Assembly: GCF_019931195.1 (NCBI RefSeq)
Contig: NZ_JAIOUO010000002.1
Coordinates: 372,001-436,000 of the forward strand
DNA from: Marinobacter sp. F4216
GTDB taxonomy: Bacteria; Pseudomonadota; Gammaproteobacteria; Pseudomonadales; Oleiphilaceae
Reading direction: 5' to 3'
DNA: 64,000 nt
Part shown: piece by piece, positions 9,405 through 19,761 of the stretch
Position numbering within the stretch: position 1 is the stretch's first letter
How the letters are laid out: each line of letters opens with the position of its first letter
The notes under the pieces: generated by a model
The model's database searches: none
Told to the model about the DNA's origin: nothing
The model's input: the letters and a program-made list of their open reading frames with translations, nothing else
Translations under genes and position numbers: made by a program

Positions 9405-10754
9405 ATGCAATTGATAGAGACCATTCTGGCATTGGCGCTGACTCTGGGGATCCTGGTGACCCTCCATGAGTATGGCCATTTCTGGGTGGCCCGACGCTTC
9501 GGGGTAAAAGTGCTTCGGTTTTCGGTTGGTTTCGGAAAACCGATGTTTTCCTGGTACGACCGGCATGGTACTGAGTTTGCCATTGCAGCCATACCTCTGG
9601 GCGGTTACGTCAAGATGCTGGACGAGCGGGAGGCCCCTGTACCAGAAGAGCTCAGGGACCAGGCCTTTTCGTCCAAGCCGCCTTCACAACGCATAGCCAT
9701 TGCCGCCGCCGGCCCCGTCGCTAACTTTCTGTTTGCCGTGTTTGCCTACTGGCTGCTGGGTCTTGTTGGTGTTACCCATGTCGCGCCCATTGTTGGCAGC
9801 GTCAGCGAGGACAGCGTCGCTGAACAGATGGGGCTGCGGGAAGGCATGGAAATCCACGGCGTGGACGGCCATCGGGTAACCTCCTGGCGGGATGTGAATA
9901 TGCGGTTGCTGGAGCGTGCCGGAGAGCATGGTCCTGTTTCCATGGAGGTGTCTGATTCCGGTGCGACGGGTTCGATCACCGGCGAACTGGGGGGCTGGCG
10001 GTTAAGTACCGAAGCGCCAGATCCGCTGGGCGAATTTGGTATTACACCCTGGCGACCGGACGTTCCGCCGATCTTGGGACAGATTGTCGATTCGGGGCGT
10101 GCCAAGCAGGCGGGGCTGCAACCGGGTGACGAGATTCTCGCCATCGACGGAGAGGCCATCGGTTCCTGGTTCGAGCTGGTCGAAGCGGTGAAGGCGGCTC
10201 CCGAGCAAGTCCTTGAATTGACCGTGTCACGTGATGGCGCCGAGCGCACGGTTCAGGTACGTCCGGAAGCCAAAACCCTGGAAAGTGGCGAGACGATTGG
10301 CTTCGTGGGTGCCGGTGTGCAACCCTTCTCCTGGCCGGAAGAGGCACTGCGGGACATAAGTTACGGTCCTCTGGCGGCTATCCCGAATGCCCTGGAGGAA
10401 ACCTGGGCGGATACCCGCCTGACGTTGGTTGCCATAAAGAAGATGGTGACCGGGCTGCTTTCGCCCTCCAACCTGAGTGGGCCGATTACCATAGCCCGCG
10501 TGGCCGAAGCCAGTGTCAGTTCGGGGTTTGAGGATTTCATTCGTTTTCTGGCCTACCTGAGTATCAGCCTCGGGGTGCTTAACCTGTTGCCCGTTCCCGT
10601 TCTGGATGGCGGGCACATTGTTTATTACACCATTGAAGCAATCCGCGGGAAGCCGCTCTCAGAGCAGGCTCAGCTCTTCGGTTTGCGAATTGGCATGACG
10701 CTGATTCTGACATTAATGATCTTTGCCCTTTACAACGACCTGATGCGGTTGTGA
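9405..10754 (+). CDS. rseP: RIP metalloprotease RseP (site-2 protease)
   Basis: This inner-membrane zinc protease cleaves anti-sigma factor RseA within the membrane to release sigma-E. The HExxH motif HEYGH (His21, Glu22, His25) lies in the first membrane segment. Two PDZ-like domains follow (about residues 120-300, including GLQPGDEILAIDG). The third ligand motif LNLLPVPVLDGGH is near residue 395. The product has 449 residues. Placement just before bamA fits its role in envelope stress. Confidence 0.96.
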   Translation: MQLIETILALALTLGILVTLHEYGHFWVARRFGVKVLRFSVGFGKPMFSWYDRHGTEFAIAAIPLGGYVKMLDEREAPVPEELRDQAFSSKPPSQRIAIAAAGPVANFLFAVFAYWLLGLVGVTHVAPIVGSVSEDSVAEQMGLREGMEIHGVDGHRVTSWRDVNMRLLERAGEHGPVSMEVSDSGATGSITGELGGWRLSTEAPDPLGEFGITPWRPDVPPILGQIVDSGRAKQAGLQPGDEILAIDGEAIGSWFELVEAVKAAPEQVLELTVSRDGAERTVQVRPEAKTLESGETIGFVGAGVQPFSWPEEALRDISYGPLAAIPNALEETWADTRLTLVAIKKMVTGLLSPSNLSGPITIARVAEASVSSGFEDFIRFLAYLSISLGVLNLLPVPVLDGGHIVYYTIEAIRGKPLSEQAQLFGLRIGMTLILTLMIFALYNDLMRL

Positions 10755-10798
10755 GAATTGCGGGCTCTTTACGCGCATTAACCAGGCGAAATAACTGA

Positions 10799-13117
10799 AT
10801 GAGACGTTCTCTTCTGAATGTGGCCGTTGGCCTTGCTGTTGCCGCAACCGGCATAGGGTCAGCACTTGCGGATGAATTTACGGTTGCGGATATCGAAGTA
10901 GAAGGGTTGCAACGCGTTTCTGCCGGAACCGTGTTTTCCGCCTTGCCTGTGAATATTGGCGAGCGGATTGACGAGGGGGATCTGGCTGAAGCGCTGAAGT
11001 CTCTGTTCAGGACTGGCCTGTTCACCGATATCCAGGCCAGCCGTGACGGTAATGTCCTGATCATGACGGTGCGCGAGCGCCCGTCCATCAACGCGATCGA
11101 TATCGAGGGTAACAAGAATATCGAGACCGAGATGCTGATGGATGCCTTGACCGGCGCCGGACTTCAGGAAGGCCAGGTGTTCCGTCGCGCGACGCTGGAG
11201 CGCCTCGAGCTGGAGATTCTCCGGTCCTACATCGCTCAGGGACGCTACAACGCGCGGGTTAAAGCCACCGCCGAGGAACTGCCCAGAAACCGGGTATCGA
11301 TCCAACTGGATATCAATGAAGGTTCCGTTGCTGCCATTCAGCACATCAATGTGGTCGGTAACCAGGATTTTTCCGACGAACAGTTACTGGACCTGTTTGA
11401 GCTTGAGACCAGCACCTGGTGGACCTCCATCACCAATGCTGACAAGTACGCAAGGGAGCGTTTGAGCGGGGACCTTGAAACCCTTCGCTCCTTCTATCTG
11501 GATCGCGGTTACCTGGACTTCGGCGTGGATTCCAGTCAGGTATCCATTTCTCCTGACAAGCAGCAGGTCTTCATTTCCATAGCCCTGAATGAAGGACCCC
11601 AGTACACCATTTCCGGCATCAACCTGCGCGGTGATCTGATTGTGGGTGAGGAAGAGCTGCGCAAGCTGATCCCCCTCAAAGAAGGCGATGTGTTTTCCCG
11701 TGCCAGGATGACCGCCATCTCAGAGGCACTGTCGTTTCGCCTTGGGCGAGAGGGGTATGCGTTTGCCAGCGTCAACGCGATACCGGAGCCCGGCGAGGAT
11801 AATACCGCTGCGGTGACCTTCTATGTGGAGCCGGGCAAGCGAGCTTACGTCCGCCGCATCAATTTCGATGGTAACGTCTCCACTCGTGATGATGTCCTCC
11901 GTCAGGAAATGACCCAGATGGAAGGCGGCATCGCGTCATCTGACCGCATCGAGTTCTCCAAAACCAGGCTCGAGCGTCTGGGGTTCTTTAAAACGGTCGA
12001 TGTTGAAACCGTTCCGGTTCCCGGAACCGATGATCTTGTGGATGTGAATTACACGGTCGAAGAGCAGCCCACGGGCAGTCTCTCTGCATCCATTGGCTTT
12101 TCTCAGGACTCCGGCGCCATTCTTGGCGTAAACGTATCCGAGAACAACTTCTTCGGCAGCGGTAAGCGGGTTTCGTTTGGCGTTAACGTCAGTGATTCAG
12201 TCAAGAGCGCCAACGTCTCTTACCTGGACCCGTACTACACCGTCGACGGCGTGAGTCGCGGATTCAGTCTGTTTGCCCGGGAAACGGATTACGAGGAAGA
12301 GGATATTTCGTCGTACCTGCTGGATGAGTTTGGTGGACGGCTGACCTTTGGTTACCCCACGGACAGCGTTACCCGGCTGAACTTTGGTGTTGGCTATACC
12401 CGGTCCAATATCAAAGAGGGGCTGTTTACCTCTCAGGAAGTGCGCGACTTCATTGTCGAGGAGGGCGACTCCTTCGATAATTACTTCCTGTTTGGAAGCT
12501 GGCGTCGGAGCACTCTTAACCGTGGTATTTTGCCTACCGATGGTTACAGCCACTCGCTCAATCTGGATGTTGCTGTCCCCGGAAGTGACCTGACCTTCTA
12601 CAAGGCCAGCCACAAGACGGACTTTTATTTCCCGGTCACGAACACCGGCAGCTGGGTCGTGCGGGCCCGTACCGAGATTGGCTATGGCGATGGTTATGGC
12701 GACCGTACCCAGATGCCGTTTTACGAGCACTTCTATGCGGGTGGCTACGGGTCTGTCCGTGGTTACGAGGCAAACTCGCTGGGCGCCCGAGCCACCAATT
12801 CCGATAACGACTTTTCCGATCCCGATCCGTTTGGCGGTAACCTGCTGACAGAGGGCAGTCTGGAGCTGATCTTCCCGGTGCCGTTTGCTGGGGACAGTCG
12901 CTCCATGCGCACAGCGTTCTTCATGGACGCCGGTCAGGTTTTCGACACAGATCGGGGCTTTGATCCCGAGCTGAATGAAGTCCGCCTGTCTGCGGGTGTC
13001 GGCTTCCAGTGGATCACCGCGGTTGGACCGCTGGCGTTCAGTCTGGCGAAGCCGCTGAACGAAAAGCCTGAAGATGAAACCCAGGTATTCCAGTTCTCTC
13101 TGGGGCAAACATTCTGA
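10799..13117 (+). CDS. bamA: Outer membrane protein assembly factor BamA
   Basis: BamA is the core of the machine that inserts beta-barrels into the outer membrane. A signal peptide (MRRSLLNVAVGLAVAATGIG, cut after ALA) is followed by FTVADIEVEGLQRVSAGTVF, the start of five POTRA domains to about residue 420. The C-terminal 16-strand barrel ends in a terminal Phe (FSLGQTF). The lid-loop signature VRGYE is present as GSVRGYEANSLG. Length is 772 residues. Its chaperone partner skp is next. Confidence 0.97.
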   Translation: MRRSLLNVAVGLAVAATGIGSALADEFTVADIEVEGLQRVSAGTVFSALPVNIGERIDEGDLAEALKSLFRTGLFTDIQASRDGNVLIMTVRERPSINAIDIEGNKNIETEMLMDALTGAGLQEGQVFRRATLERLELEILRSYIAQGRYNARVKATAEELPRNRVSIQLDINEGSVAAIQHINVVGNQDFSDEQLLDLFELETSTWWTSITNADKYARERLSGDLETLRSFYLDRGYLDFGVDSSQVSISPDKQQVFISIALNEGPQYTISGINLRGDLIVGEEELRKLIPLKEGDVFSRARMTAISEALSFRLGREGYAFASVNAIPEPGEDNTAAVTFYVEPGKRAYVRRINFDGNVSTRDDVLRQEMTQMEGGIASSDRIEFSKTRLERLGFFKTVDVETVPVPGTDDLVDVNYTVEEQPTGSLSASIGFSQDSGAILGVNVSENNFFGSGKRVSFGVNVSDSVKSANVSYLDPYYTVDGVSRGFSLFARETDYEEEDISSYLLDEFGGRLTFGYPTDSVTRLNFGVGYTRSNIKEGLFTSQEVRDFIVEEGDSFDNYFLFGSWRRSTLNRGILPTDGYSHSLNLDVAVPGSDLTFYKASHKTDFYFPVTNTGSWVVRARTEIGYGDGYGDRTQMPFYEHFYAGGYGSVRGYEANSLGARATNSDNDFSDPDPFGGNLLTEGSLELIFPVPFAGDSRSMRTAFFMDAGQVFDTDRGFDPELNEVRLSAGVGFQWITAVGPLAFSLAKPLNEKPEDETQVFQFSLGQTF

Positions 13118-13159
13118 TAAAAAATGCACCATTAATGGATGAACAATAGGAGAAACACG

Positions 13160-13657
13160 ATGTCCCGATTGCTAGTGGTATTTGCGGCGGCCATGATGGC
13201 CCTTTCCCTGCCAGCTATGGCAGAAACCCGAATCGGCGTTGTCGACCTGCGTCAGGCGCTGTTCTCTTCAAACGAGGCGCAAAGCTTCAGTGAGCAGCTG
13301 CAGAAAGATTTTGCCGGTGATGAAGCCCAGGTCCGTCAGGTCCAGGATGAGGCTCGCAAGCTCAAGGAGCGCCTCGAAAAAGATGGGGCTATGATGAATG
13401 AGACCGAGCGTAACAAGCTGGCAGGTGAGTTCCAGGAAAAGGTTAAAGAATTCAATTTCATGAAGCAGCGCCTGGACAGCACCGTCGCCCAGCGCAAACA
13501 GGAGTTTCTGGAGCAGGCTCGCCCGGACGTTGATGCGGCGGTAAAGGAACTGGTTGAAGAGAACGACCTCGACCTGATGCTGCCGAGCGAAGCGGTGGTA
13601 TACGTCAAGCCGGAAATGAATCTGACCCAGAAGCTGCTGGAAAAACTGAACCGTTAA
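13160..13657 (+). CDS. skp: Periplasmic chaperone Skp/OmpH
   Basis: It holds unfolded outer-membrane proteins on their way to BamA. A signal peptide (MSRLLVVFAAAMMALSLPAMAE) is followed by TRIGVVDLRQALFSS, the family's first strand, then a long charged coiled-coil hairpin and a C-terminal strand ending LTQKLLEKLNR. The ATG at 13160 is preferred because AGGAG is 7 bases upstream; the in-frame codon at 13139 has none. The product has 165 residues. Confidence 0.93.
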   Translation: MSRLLVVFAAAMMALSLPAMAETRIGVVDLRQALFSSNEAQSFSEQLQKDFAGDEAQVRQVQDEARKLKERLEKDGAMMNETERNKLAGEFQEKVKEFNFMKQRLDSTVAQRKQEFLEQARPDVDAAVKELVEENDLDLMLPSEAVVYVKPEMNLTQKLLEKLNR

Positions 13658-13695
13658 TTGTTGCGGGGCATTCCCTGATACGTTTGGAGTGCGTA

Positions 13696-14721
13696 ATGCC
13701 AGACAGGCTCTACCGACTCGAAGACATCGCGGAGGCGCTGGGTGCAGAGCTCCGGGGTGATCCCGATACCCAGATTGGCGGCCTTGCAACCTTGCAGGCC
13801 GCTATGCCTGGCCAGATCAGTTTTCTGGCCAATCCGGCTTATGCCAAGTTCCTTGCTGATACTCAGGCCTCGGCCGTTATTGTGTCGCCGTCCGTGGCAG
13901 AGCAGGTCGGCACCAGTGCCTTGATTCTGGATAATCCATATCTGGGCTATGCCCGTCTCAGTCATTGGTTCAGTCCCGAACCGGCGGCGACTGCAGGGGT
14001 GCATGCATCGGCAGTGGTCGACGATACCGCCCGTGTGGCGGGTACCGCGTCTATTGGACCCAACGTGGTCATTGAAGCCGGGGCTGAGGTCGGAGAAAAC
14101 GTGGTTATCGGTGCCGGCACGGTAGTTGGTGCGCGCGCACAGATCGGTGCCGGTAGCGTGATTCGGCCCCGGGTCACACTGGCCCACGATGTGATTGTGG
14201 GTGAACGCTGTCATATTCTCAGTGGGGCAGTGATTGGCTCCGATGGATTCGGCTTCGCGAATGAAAAAGGTGTCTGGCACCGCATTGCGCAGATCGGCCG
14301 TGTGGTTCTGGGGAATGATGTGGAAGTGGGCGCTAACACTACGATCGATCGGGGTGCGCTGGATGACACGGTGATCGGTGATGGTGTGAAGCTGGATAAC
14401 CTGATCCAGATAGCTCACAACGTCCAGATTGGAGATCACAGTGCGATGGCGGCGATGGTCGGCATTGCGGGTAGCACCACCATTGGAAAACACTGCATTT
14501 TCGGTGGCGCCTCGGGCATTGCCGGCCACCTGAACATCGCAGACCAGGTTCACCTGACAGGGATGACTCTGGTGACTGGTGATATCAAGCAAGCCGGTGT
14601 CTATTCTTCGGGTACCGGTACCGATACGAATAAACAGTGGCGCAAGAACGCCGTGCGATTCCGTCAGCTTGATGTGCTGGCCCGACGGGTGAAGGAACTT
14701 GAAAAGAAGCTAGAGGGCTGA
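13696..14721 (+). CDS. lpxD: UDP-3-O-(3-hydroxyacyl)glucosamine N-acyltransferase
   Basis: This is the third step of lipid A synthesis. It has an N-terminal uridine-binding domain (about 1-100), then left-handed beta-helix hexapeptide repeats with the LpxD signature [11 protein letters not shown] and the catalytic-His region [12 protein letters not shown], and a C-terminal helix rich in Arg/Lys. Start is the ATG at 13696, with TTGGAG 6 bases before it. The product has 341 residues. It begins the conserved lpxD-fabZ-lpxA-lpxB run. Confidence 0.96.
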   Translation: MPDRLYRLEDIAEALGAELRGDPDTQIGGLATLQAAMPGQISFLANPAYAKFLADTQASAVIVSPSVAEQVGTSALILDNPYLGYARLSHWFSPEPAATAGVHASAVVDDTARVAGTASIGPNVVIEAGAEVGENVVIGAGTVVGARAQIGAGSVIRPRVTLAHDVIVGERCHILSGAVIGSDGFGFANEKGVWHRIAQIGRVVLGNDVEVGANTTIDRGALDDTVIGDGVKLDNLIQIAHNVQIGDHSAMAAMVGIAGSTTIGKHCIFGGASGIAGHLNIADQVHLTGMTLVTGDIKQAGVYSSGTGTDTNKQWRKNAVRFRQLDVLARRVKELEKKLEG

Positions 14722-14732
14722 GGCTGATCGCT

Positions 14733-15170
14733 ATGATGAAGATGGACGAGATCCTGGAATACCTGCCCCATCGTTATCCATTCCTGTTGGTGGACCGGGT
14801 AACGGACGTGGAGAAGGGCAAGAGCATCAAGGGCTACAAGAATGTCTCGATGAATGAGCCGTTCTTCCAGGGGCATTTCCCTGGCAACCCGATCATGCCC
14901 GGAGTGCTGATCATTGAAGCGATGGCTCAGCTCTCTGGCATTCTTGGATTCATTACCGTGGATCGAAAACCAGCGGATGGTGTGGTTCAGTACCTGGCTG
15001 GTTCCAGCAAGGCACGCTTCAAGCGTCCGGTGTTGCCAGGAGACCAGTTGTGCATGGAGTCGGAGTTTGTCTCCGGCAAGCAGGGAATCTGGAAGTTTAA
15101 TTGCCGGGCACTGGTGGAAGGTGAGGTTGTGTGCGTGGCTGAGATTATGACCGCTGAGAGAGAAGTTTGA
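14733..15170 (+). CDS. fabZ: 3-hydroxyacyl-ACP dehydratase FabZ
   Basis: It dehydrates beta-hydroxyacyl-ACP in fatty acid elongation, competing with LpxA/LpxD for hydroxyacyl-ACP. It shows the hot-dog fold signature, with catalytic His48 in [13 protein letters not shown] and Glu62 in IIEAMAQL. The product has 145 residues. The stop codon overlaps the lpxA start (TGATG), a sign of coupled translation. Confidence 0.97.
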   Translation: MMKMDEILEYLPHRYPFLLVDRVTDVEKGKSIKGYKNVSMNEPFFQGHFPGNPIMPGVLIIEAMAQLSGILGFITVDRKPADGVVQYLAGSSKARFKRPVLPGDQLCMESEFVSGKQGIWKFNCRALVEGEVVCVAEIMTAEREV

Positions 15171-15961
15171 TGGCGACTACTGACTGGTCTGGTATTCACC
15201 CGCAAGCGATTGTTCACCCGTCGGCCAAACTGGCTGACAACGTGACCATCGGCCCCTGGACCTACATTGGTCCGGATGTGGAAATTGGCGAGGGGACTGA
15301 AATTATGTCCCACGTCGTTGTGAAAGGGCCCACCGTCATAGGTCGAAATAACCGGATCTTCCAGTTCTCCAGTGTTGGTGAGGAGTGTCAGGACAAGAAA
15401 TACGCTGGCGAGCCAACGACCCTGACCATCGGTGATAACAATGTCATCCGTGAAAACGTCACTATCCACCGTGGCACGATCCAGGATGAGGGGAAGACCT
15501 GCATCGGCAATGACAATCTGTTGATGGCCTATGTGCACGTTGCCCACGATTGCATGGTGGGTAACAACACCATCCTCGCCAACTGTGCGACCCTGGCTGG
15601 TCACGTTAGCGTAGGTGACTACGCTATCCTGGGGGGCGGTACCATGGTTCACCAGTTCTGCAATATCGGCCAGCACTGTATGTCGGCCGGTGGCAGTATT
15701 GTCCTCAAAGACATCCCGGCCTACGTGATGGCCAGCGGTCAATCCGCACAGCCTCATGGTCTGAACGTTGAAGGGCTGAAGCGCAGAGGCTTCAGCAAGG
15801 ATGTCCTGCTGACCCTGCGTCGGGCCTACAAAGTGATTTATCGTCAGGGATTAACCACCGAACAGGCGGTTGAAGAGCTCAGCAAGAGCTATGGCGACGT
15901 TGCCGAAGTCCGGCCGCTGATTGATTCCCTGCGTAACGCCCACCGTGGCATCATCCGCTAA
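15170..15961 (+). CDS. lpxA: UDP-N-acetylglucosamine O-acyltransferase
   Basis: This is the first step of lipid A synthesis. Hexapeptide repeats begin IHPQAIVHPSAKLADNVTIG. The catalytic His lies in YVHVAHDCMVGNN, and the C-terminal helical domain ends RNAHRGIIR. The start is the ATG at 15170 overlapping the fabZ stop; 263 residues, the normal size. Confidence 0.97.
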   Translation: MATTDWSGIHPQAIVHPSAKLADNVTIGPWTYIGPDVEIGEGTEIMSHVVVKGPTVIGRNNRIFQFSSVGEECQDKKYAGEPTTLTIGDNNVIRENVTIHRGTIQDEGKTCIGNDNLLMAYVHVAHDCMVGNNTILANCATLAGHVSVGDYAILGGGTMVHQFCNIGQHCMSAGGSIVLKDIPAYVMASGQSAQPHGLNVEGLKRRGFSKDVLLTLRRAYKVIYRQGLTTEQAVEELSKSYGDVAEVRPLIDSLRNAHRGIIR

Positions 15962-15979
15962 CCCGGCGGGAGCCCCTTG

Positions 15980-17161
15980 GTGTCAGAAAACGGCTTACGT
16001 ACTGGCGTTGTCAGCACTCGTAAAATCACCTTTGGTATTGTTGCCGGCGAGGCATCGGGAGACATTCTCGGTGCCGGCCTGATCCGCTCCCTTCGTGCCC
16101 GTTATCCTGCGGCACGTTTTGTGGGGATTGGCGGGGAAGAAATGGTGGCCGAAGGTTTTCACTCTTTGGTCCCCATGGAACGGCTATCGGTGATGGGGTT
16201 GGTCGAGGTACTGGGTCGGATTCGCGAACTGTTTGATATCCGGGCGCGGTTATTCGAGTATTTTTTTGCCACGCCGCCTGATGTCGTCATTGGTATCGAT
16301 TCGCCAGACTTTACGCTGACCGTCGAGCGCCGCTGTCGTGAAGCTGGGATTCCCACCGTCCATTATGTCAGCCCGTCGGTCTGGGCTTGGCGACAGAAGC
16401 GCATATTCAAGATCGCCAAGTCGGTTGACCTGATGCTGACGCTGTTCCCCTTTGAAGCCCGATTCTATGAGGAGCATCAGGTGCCGGTTGCTTTCGTGGG
16501 GCACCCGTTGGCGGATCGTATTCCGATGATTCCGGAAACAGGCAAGGCTCGTCGCGAGCTGGGGCTGGATGAAAATGCGCCACTTCTAGCTGTGTTGCCG
16601 GGCAGTCGTGCCGGAGAAATCGAGAGATTAGGAACGCTGTTCCTCGAAGCGGCCCGATGGATTCAGGAACGTCGGCCAGACGTCCAACTGGTGATTCCCT
16701 GCGTCAACCGGGAACGGGAGCTGCAGGTCCGGGCCCTGGTTGATGCGCTTGAAGTGAAACTGCCCGTCACCATTGTCCGCGGCCAATCCCGTGAGGTTAT
16801 GGCAGCTTCGAATGTGGTTTTGCTGGCCTCCGGAACCGCTACCCTGGAAGCCATGCTGCTCAAGAAACCCATGGTGGTGGGCTATCGTTTGAGTAATTTA
16901 AGCTATAAGTTGCTGTCTCGCCTCGTGAAGATTCCCCACGTCGCCTTGCCGAACCTTCTCGCGTGTAAAGAGCTGGTTCCTGAGCTGTTGCAGGACGATG
17001 CCACGCCCGAGCGTCTCGGTGCTGCTGTGCTGGAAAGACTGGAAAACGATAATGAGGTGCAACGGCTGATCAGCGCTTTCACAGAATTGCACCAGGCGCT
17101 TCGGCAGGATGCCGACGAAAAGGCGGCAGAGGCCATTTCCGGACTGCTGGAGCGTCGATAG
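15980..17161 (+). CDS. lpxB: Lipid-A-disaccharide synthase
   Basis: A GT19 glycosyltransferase that joins UDP-2,3-diacylglucosamine and lipid X. Motifs are [73 protein letters not shown] and [12 protein letters not shown] favour the GTG at 15980 because GGGAG lies 7 bases upstream; a TTG one codon earlier is possible. The product has about 393 residues. Confidence 0.95.
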   Translation: MSENGLRTGVVSTRKITFGIVAGEASGDILGAGLIRSLRARYPAARFVGIGGEEMVAEGFHSLVPMERLSVMGLVEVLGRIRELFDIRARLFEYFFATPPDVVIGIDSPDFTLTVERRCREAGIPTVHYVSPSVWAWRQKRIFKIAKSVDLMLTLFPFEARFYEEHQVPVAFVGHPLADRIPMIPETGKARRELGLDENAPLLAVLPGSRAGEIERLGTLFLEAARWIQERRPDVQLVIPCVNRERELQVRALVDALEVKLPVTIVRGQSREVMAASNVVLLASGTATLEAMLLKKPMVVGYRLSNLSYKLLSRLVKIPHVALPNLLACKELVPELLQDDATPERLGAAVLERLENDNEVQRLISAFTELHQALRQDADEKAAEAISGLLERR

Positions 17162-17166
17162 CGACT

Positions 17167-17865
17167 ATGGCTAACAAGAATGTATTGCCGCCATTCGAGT
17201 GCTCCTATCAGGGCCATCTGCTCGCTGGTGTTGATGAAGTGGGTCGTGGCCCTTTGATCGGTGCGGTAGTGACGGCAGCTGTTATCCTGGACCCGGAAAA
17301 GCCCATTGCTGGGCTGGCGGACTCAAAGAAGCTGACTGAAACAAGACGCCTGGCGCTTTTCGATGAGATCATCGAACACGCTCTGGCCTGGTCCCTTGGC
17401 CGGTGCGAGGCTCACGAAATAGATCAGTACAACATATACCAGGCCACCATGATTGCCATGGAACGTGCGGTCGAAGGTCTGAGCGTGCAGCCGGAGTATG
17501 TCCTGGTGGACGGTAACCGGGTTCCGCGATGGCGCTGGCCCTCGGAGCCGGTGGTAAAGGGCGATAGCCGGGTAGAAGCCATCAGCGCGGCCTCAATATT
17601 GGCCAAGGTCGTTCGGGACCGGGAAATGGAAGCTCTGGACCTGGAATATCCGGGCTATGGCATTGCGAAGCACAAGGGCTACCCGACGCCTGTCCACATG
17701 GAAGCCCTGATGACGCTGGGGGCTACACCGGAGCATCGGAAGTCATTCCGGCCGGTGCAGGAAGCGATTGATCGGGTTGGTTATTGGACAGCTAAAAACG
17801 AGCGGGAAGGGCAGGACGATGAGTACCTGCATTTTTCTGTCGATTTGTTTGGAAATAGAGATTGA
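17167..17865 (+). CDS. rnhB: Ribonuclease HII
   Basis: It removes RNA from RNA/DNA hybrids and embedded ribonucleotides. The catalytic acidic pair is in [13 protein letters not shown] (Asp23, Glu24). Further family signatures are [33 protein letters not shown], and [11 protein letters not shown] with HRKSF. The 232 residues include a C-terminal extension past the usual end. The stop codon overlaps the -35 box of the following tRNA promoter. Confidence 0.96.
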   Translation: MANKNVLPPFECSYQGHLLAGVDEVGRGPLIGAVVTAAVILDPEKPIAGLADSKKLTETRRLALFDEIIEHALAWSLGRCEAHEIDQYNIYQATMIAMERAVEGLSVQPEYVLVDGNRVPRWRWPSEPVVKGDSRVEAISAASILAKVVRDREMEALDLEYPGYGIAKHKGYPTPVHMEALMTLGATPEHRKSFRPVQEAIDRVGYWTAKNEREGQDDEYLHFSVDLFGNRD

Positions 17866-17890
17866 CAGCACTGACACCAATCCTTAACAT
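17862..17890 (+). promoter_or_regulatory. Promoter of tRNA-fMet
   Basis: A perfect -35 TTGACA (17862-17867) is followed by a 17-base spacer and -10 TAACAT (17885-17890). The next bases, ACGCGCTCG, are G/C-rich like the discriminators of growth-rate-controlled tRNA promoters. The -35 overlaps the rnhB stop codon. Confidence 0.85.
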
Positions 17891-17934
17891 ACGCGCTCGT
17901 TGATCGGGCACTGTCCGGATCCGAAAAGTTTTGA

Positions 17935-18011
<77 letters not shown>

Positions 18012-18020
18012 CATATGAGA

Positions 18021-18057
18021 AAGGCAGATCGGTATTTCCTGATCTGCCTTTTTTATT
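18021..18057 (+). terminator. Rho-independent terminator after tRNA-fMet
   Basis: AAGGCAGATC and GATCTGCCTT form a perfect 10-bp stem with a 10-base loop, followed by TTTTATTT. It ends the tRNA transcript. Because the stem starts with A residues on the other side, it could also act on the leftward operon that ends at 18098. Confidence 0.9.
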
Positions 18058-18097
18058 TCAGGTCTGAGAAACGACCAAGGCATGCATTCCGTCCCGT

Positions 18098-19153
18098 CTA
18101 AGCACGAGTCCGAAAAATAACGCTGGAAACCCTAAGCTGAATCCTTTTGACCCTAACGAACTTTTCACACAGTTCGGAAAATAGAGAAAGAGCAACAAAC
18201 AAAAACAGAACCCATAGGATTCGTTTGTATGCGTGATCTCCTGTCAGGTCATAAAAGTAACCTGAAAATGCCAGTATGATTGGCATATGTAAAATAAATA
18301 CTAAGATCGTATTTCGGGAAAAGAATTCAATTACCCGGCTGGCAAAAAGCCTTCTCGCAACCTGAAAACAAACAAAGGTATTGATCAGGTATACCGCTGA
18401 GATCAATAGCGACTGGGCCATTATGCTGATCCCCCCCTCCGGTCCTGAGAAAGAACGGAATGGAAAGTCATTATCCATTGAAAGGCCGCCCCCGATCCAG
18501 GCCCAGGCAAGCAGGCCTGCTAACCACGGCAAGCCAACAGCCAGCGTACCCGCACCAAACTCCAGATCTTTTTTGTTGGCAAGCCACATCCCCAGCAAAA
18601 ACACCGATAGCCAGTTGGGTAGCATCATATAGGCCATGAAATCTTTATTCAGGTAGACCAGTAAGGTCCTGAACGATATCTCAAAAATCAACGCACCAAT
18701 AAATAGCGCCGGTGTGATTGTTTTTCCCCGCAGGACCATCGCCCACAAAAGTAATACATGCAGATAGGTTCCGATGTACCAGGTTGTTGGGTTTGCCGGA
18801 AAATAATTAAGGAAAACGTTTGCCCCACCAATGAAGGGCAGATAATTGCTCTCGTTGATGTCACCTTTTGTAAACCAGAAAATAAAACTTAGGACGAGGG
18901 CGCAGGCGATTCCGTAAAAATAAATGGGAAAGAGGCGTTTGAAGAGTACCTGAAACCAGGGGCCTGTTTCCCGGGTCAGTCCCCAGCCCATAATAAAAAT
19001 GAAGAAGGCGACACCCAACTGTTTGGTATAAATGGGCTGGGTTACTTCATTAAACATGGCATGAGGGCTGCCTATTACGTGACCGGTTACGATCAGCAGC
19101 ATGCCGAGTGCCTTCATCCAGTCAATAAAGGCCTGCCTTTTCGTGGGTCCCAT
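18098..19153 (-). CDS. Membrane acyltransferase, acyltransferase-3 family
   Basis: A multi-span inner-membrane protein (351 residues, about ten hydrophobic segments) of the family that acylates exported sugars, such as O-antigen or exopolysaccharide acetylases. The N-terminus RQAFIDWMKALGMLLIVTGH has the family's short hydrophilic lead, the first membrane helix and the conserved His. The C-terminus ends in a basic cytoplasmic tail. Codon use is visibly A/T-rich. It is last in a leftward operon, 7 bases after the beta-helix acyltransferase. The acyl group and acceptor are unknown; in this context I infer a polysaccharide or glycoconjugate. Confidence 0.85.
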   Translation of the reverse strand: MGPTKRQAFIDWMKALGMLLIVTGHVIGSPHAMFNEVTQPIYTKQLGVAFFIFIMGWGLTRETGPWFQVLFKRLFPIYFYGIACALVLSFIFWFTKGDINESNYLPFIGGANVFLNYFPANPTTWYIGTYLHVLLLWAMVLRGKTITPALFIGALIFEISFRTLLVYLNKDFMAYMMLPNWLSVFLLGMWLANKKDLEFGAGTLAVGLPWLAGLLAWAWIGGGLSMDNDFPFRSFSGPEGGISIMAQSLLISAVYLINTFVCFQVARRLFASRVIEFFSRNTILVFILHMPIILAFSGYFYDLTGDHAYKRILWVLFLFVALSLFSELCEKFVRVKRIQLRVSSVIFRTRA

Positions 19154-19160
19154 GATGGTG

Positions 19161-19760
19161 TCAGCTCACTTCAGAATTCAGTTTTTTGATAAATCGTGCG
19201 GGATTACCCGACATAACCACCTGCGGCTTGGTATCTGCGGTTACAACCGATCCCGCTCCGATCATGCAGCCCTCTCCGATGTTGGCTACGATGATCGCGC
19301 CTTCACCCACCCACACATTTCTTGAGATCGTTATTTGAGTTAACCGATCCGGGGAATAGTCGCTCCAGGTGCCATCTTCCTCAAGAATGTGCAGGGCCCT
19401 TCCGCTCAGGATGCTCACGCGGGAACCGATGAGACAGTGCTCGTGGATTTCAGCCGCTCCGATGAGCGCATAACTGCCTATATAGACATGATCCCTGATG
19501 ACCGCCGTGCGGTGGGAAATAATGGTTCCAAAGCCGATGTGGCAATGGTCCGAGCATTCTTCCAGCGTCAGAGAATAGAAGGCTCGCCGCAGAAAAGCCC
19601 CCGGCATACCCGGAAGAATCGCCACCATCTGTGAACAGATATTGTAAACGAGCTCGGTATGGGGCGAGATTAGCCACTGCTCAAGCTTGGTGGGCACAGC
19701 CAATGGCAAAACCAGAACCTTACTGACCAGATTGAGTATGGCTTTAAGGTGTTTCACCAT
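19161..19760 (-). CDS. Hexapeptide-repeat (left-handed beta-helix) acyltransferase
   Basis: A 199-residue CoA- or ACP-dependent acyltransferase. After about 70 N-terminal residues come hexapeptide coils (HCHIGFGTIISH, VYIGSYALIGAA, CLIGSRVSILSG), a loop, then IVANIGEGCMIGAGSVVTADT and the typical ending VMSGNPARFIKKL. This resembles WbbJ/VatD-type sugar O- or N-acyltransferases. AGAAGG upstream supports the ATG at 19760, one base after the ligase stop. It lies between the ligase and the membrane acyltransferase, so it may transfer the acyl group made by the preceding genes. The acceptor sugar is unknown. Confidence 0.85.
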   Translation of the reverse strand: MVKHLKAILNLVSKVLVLPLAVPTKLEQWLISPHTELVYNICSQMVAILPGMPGAFLRRAFYSLTLEECSDHCHIGFGTIISHRTAVIRDHVYIGSYALIGAAEIHEHCLIGSRVSILSGRALHILEEDGTWSDYSPDRLTQITISRNVWVGEGAIIVANIGEGCMIGAGSVVTADTKPQVVMSGNPARFIKKLNSEVS

Positions 19761-19761
19761 A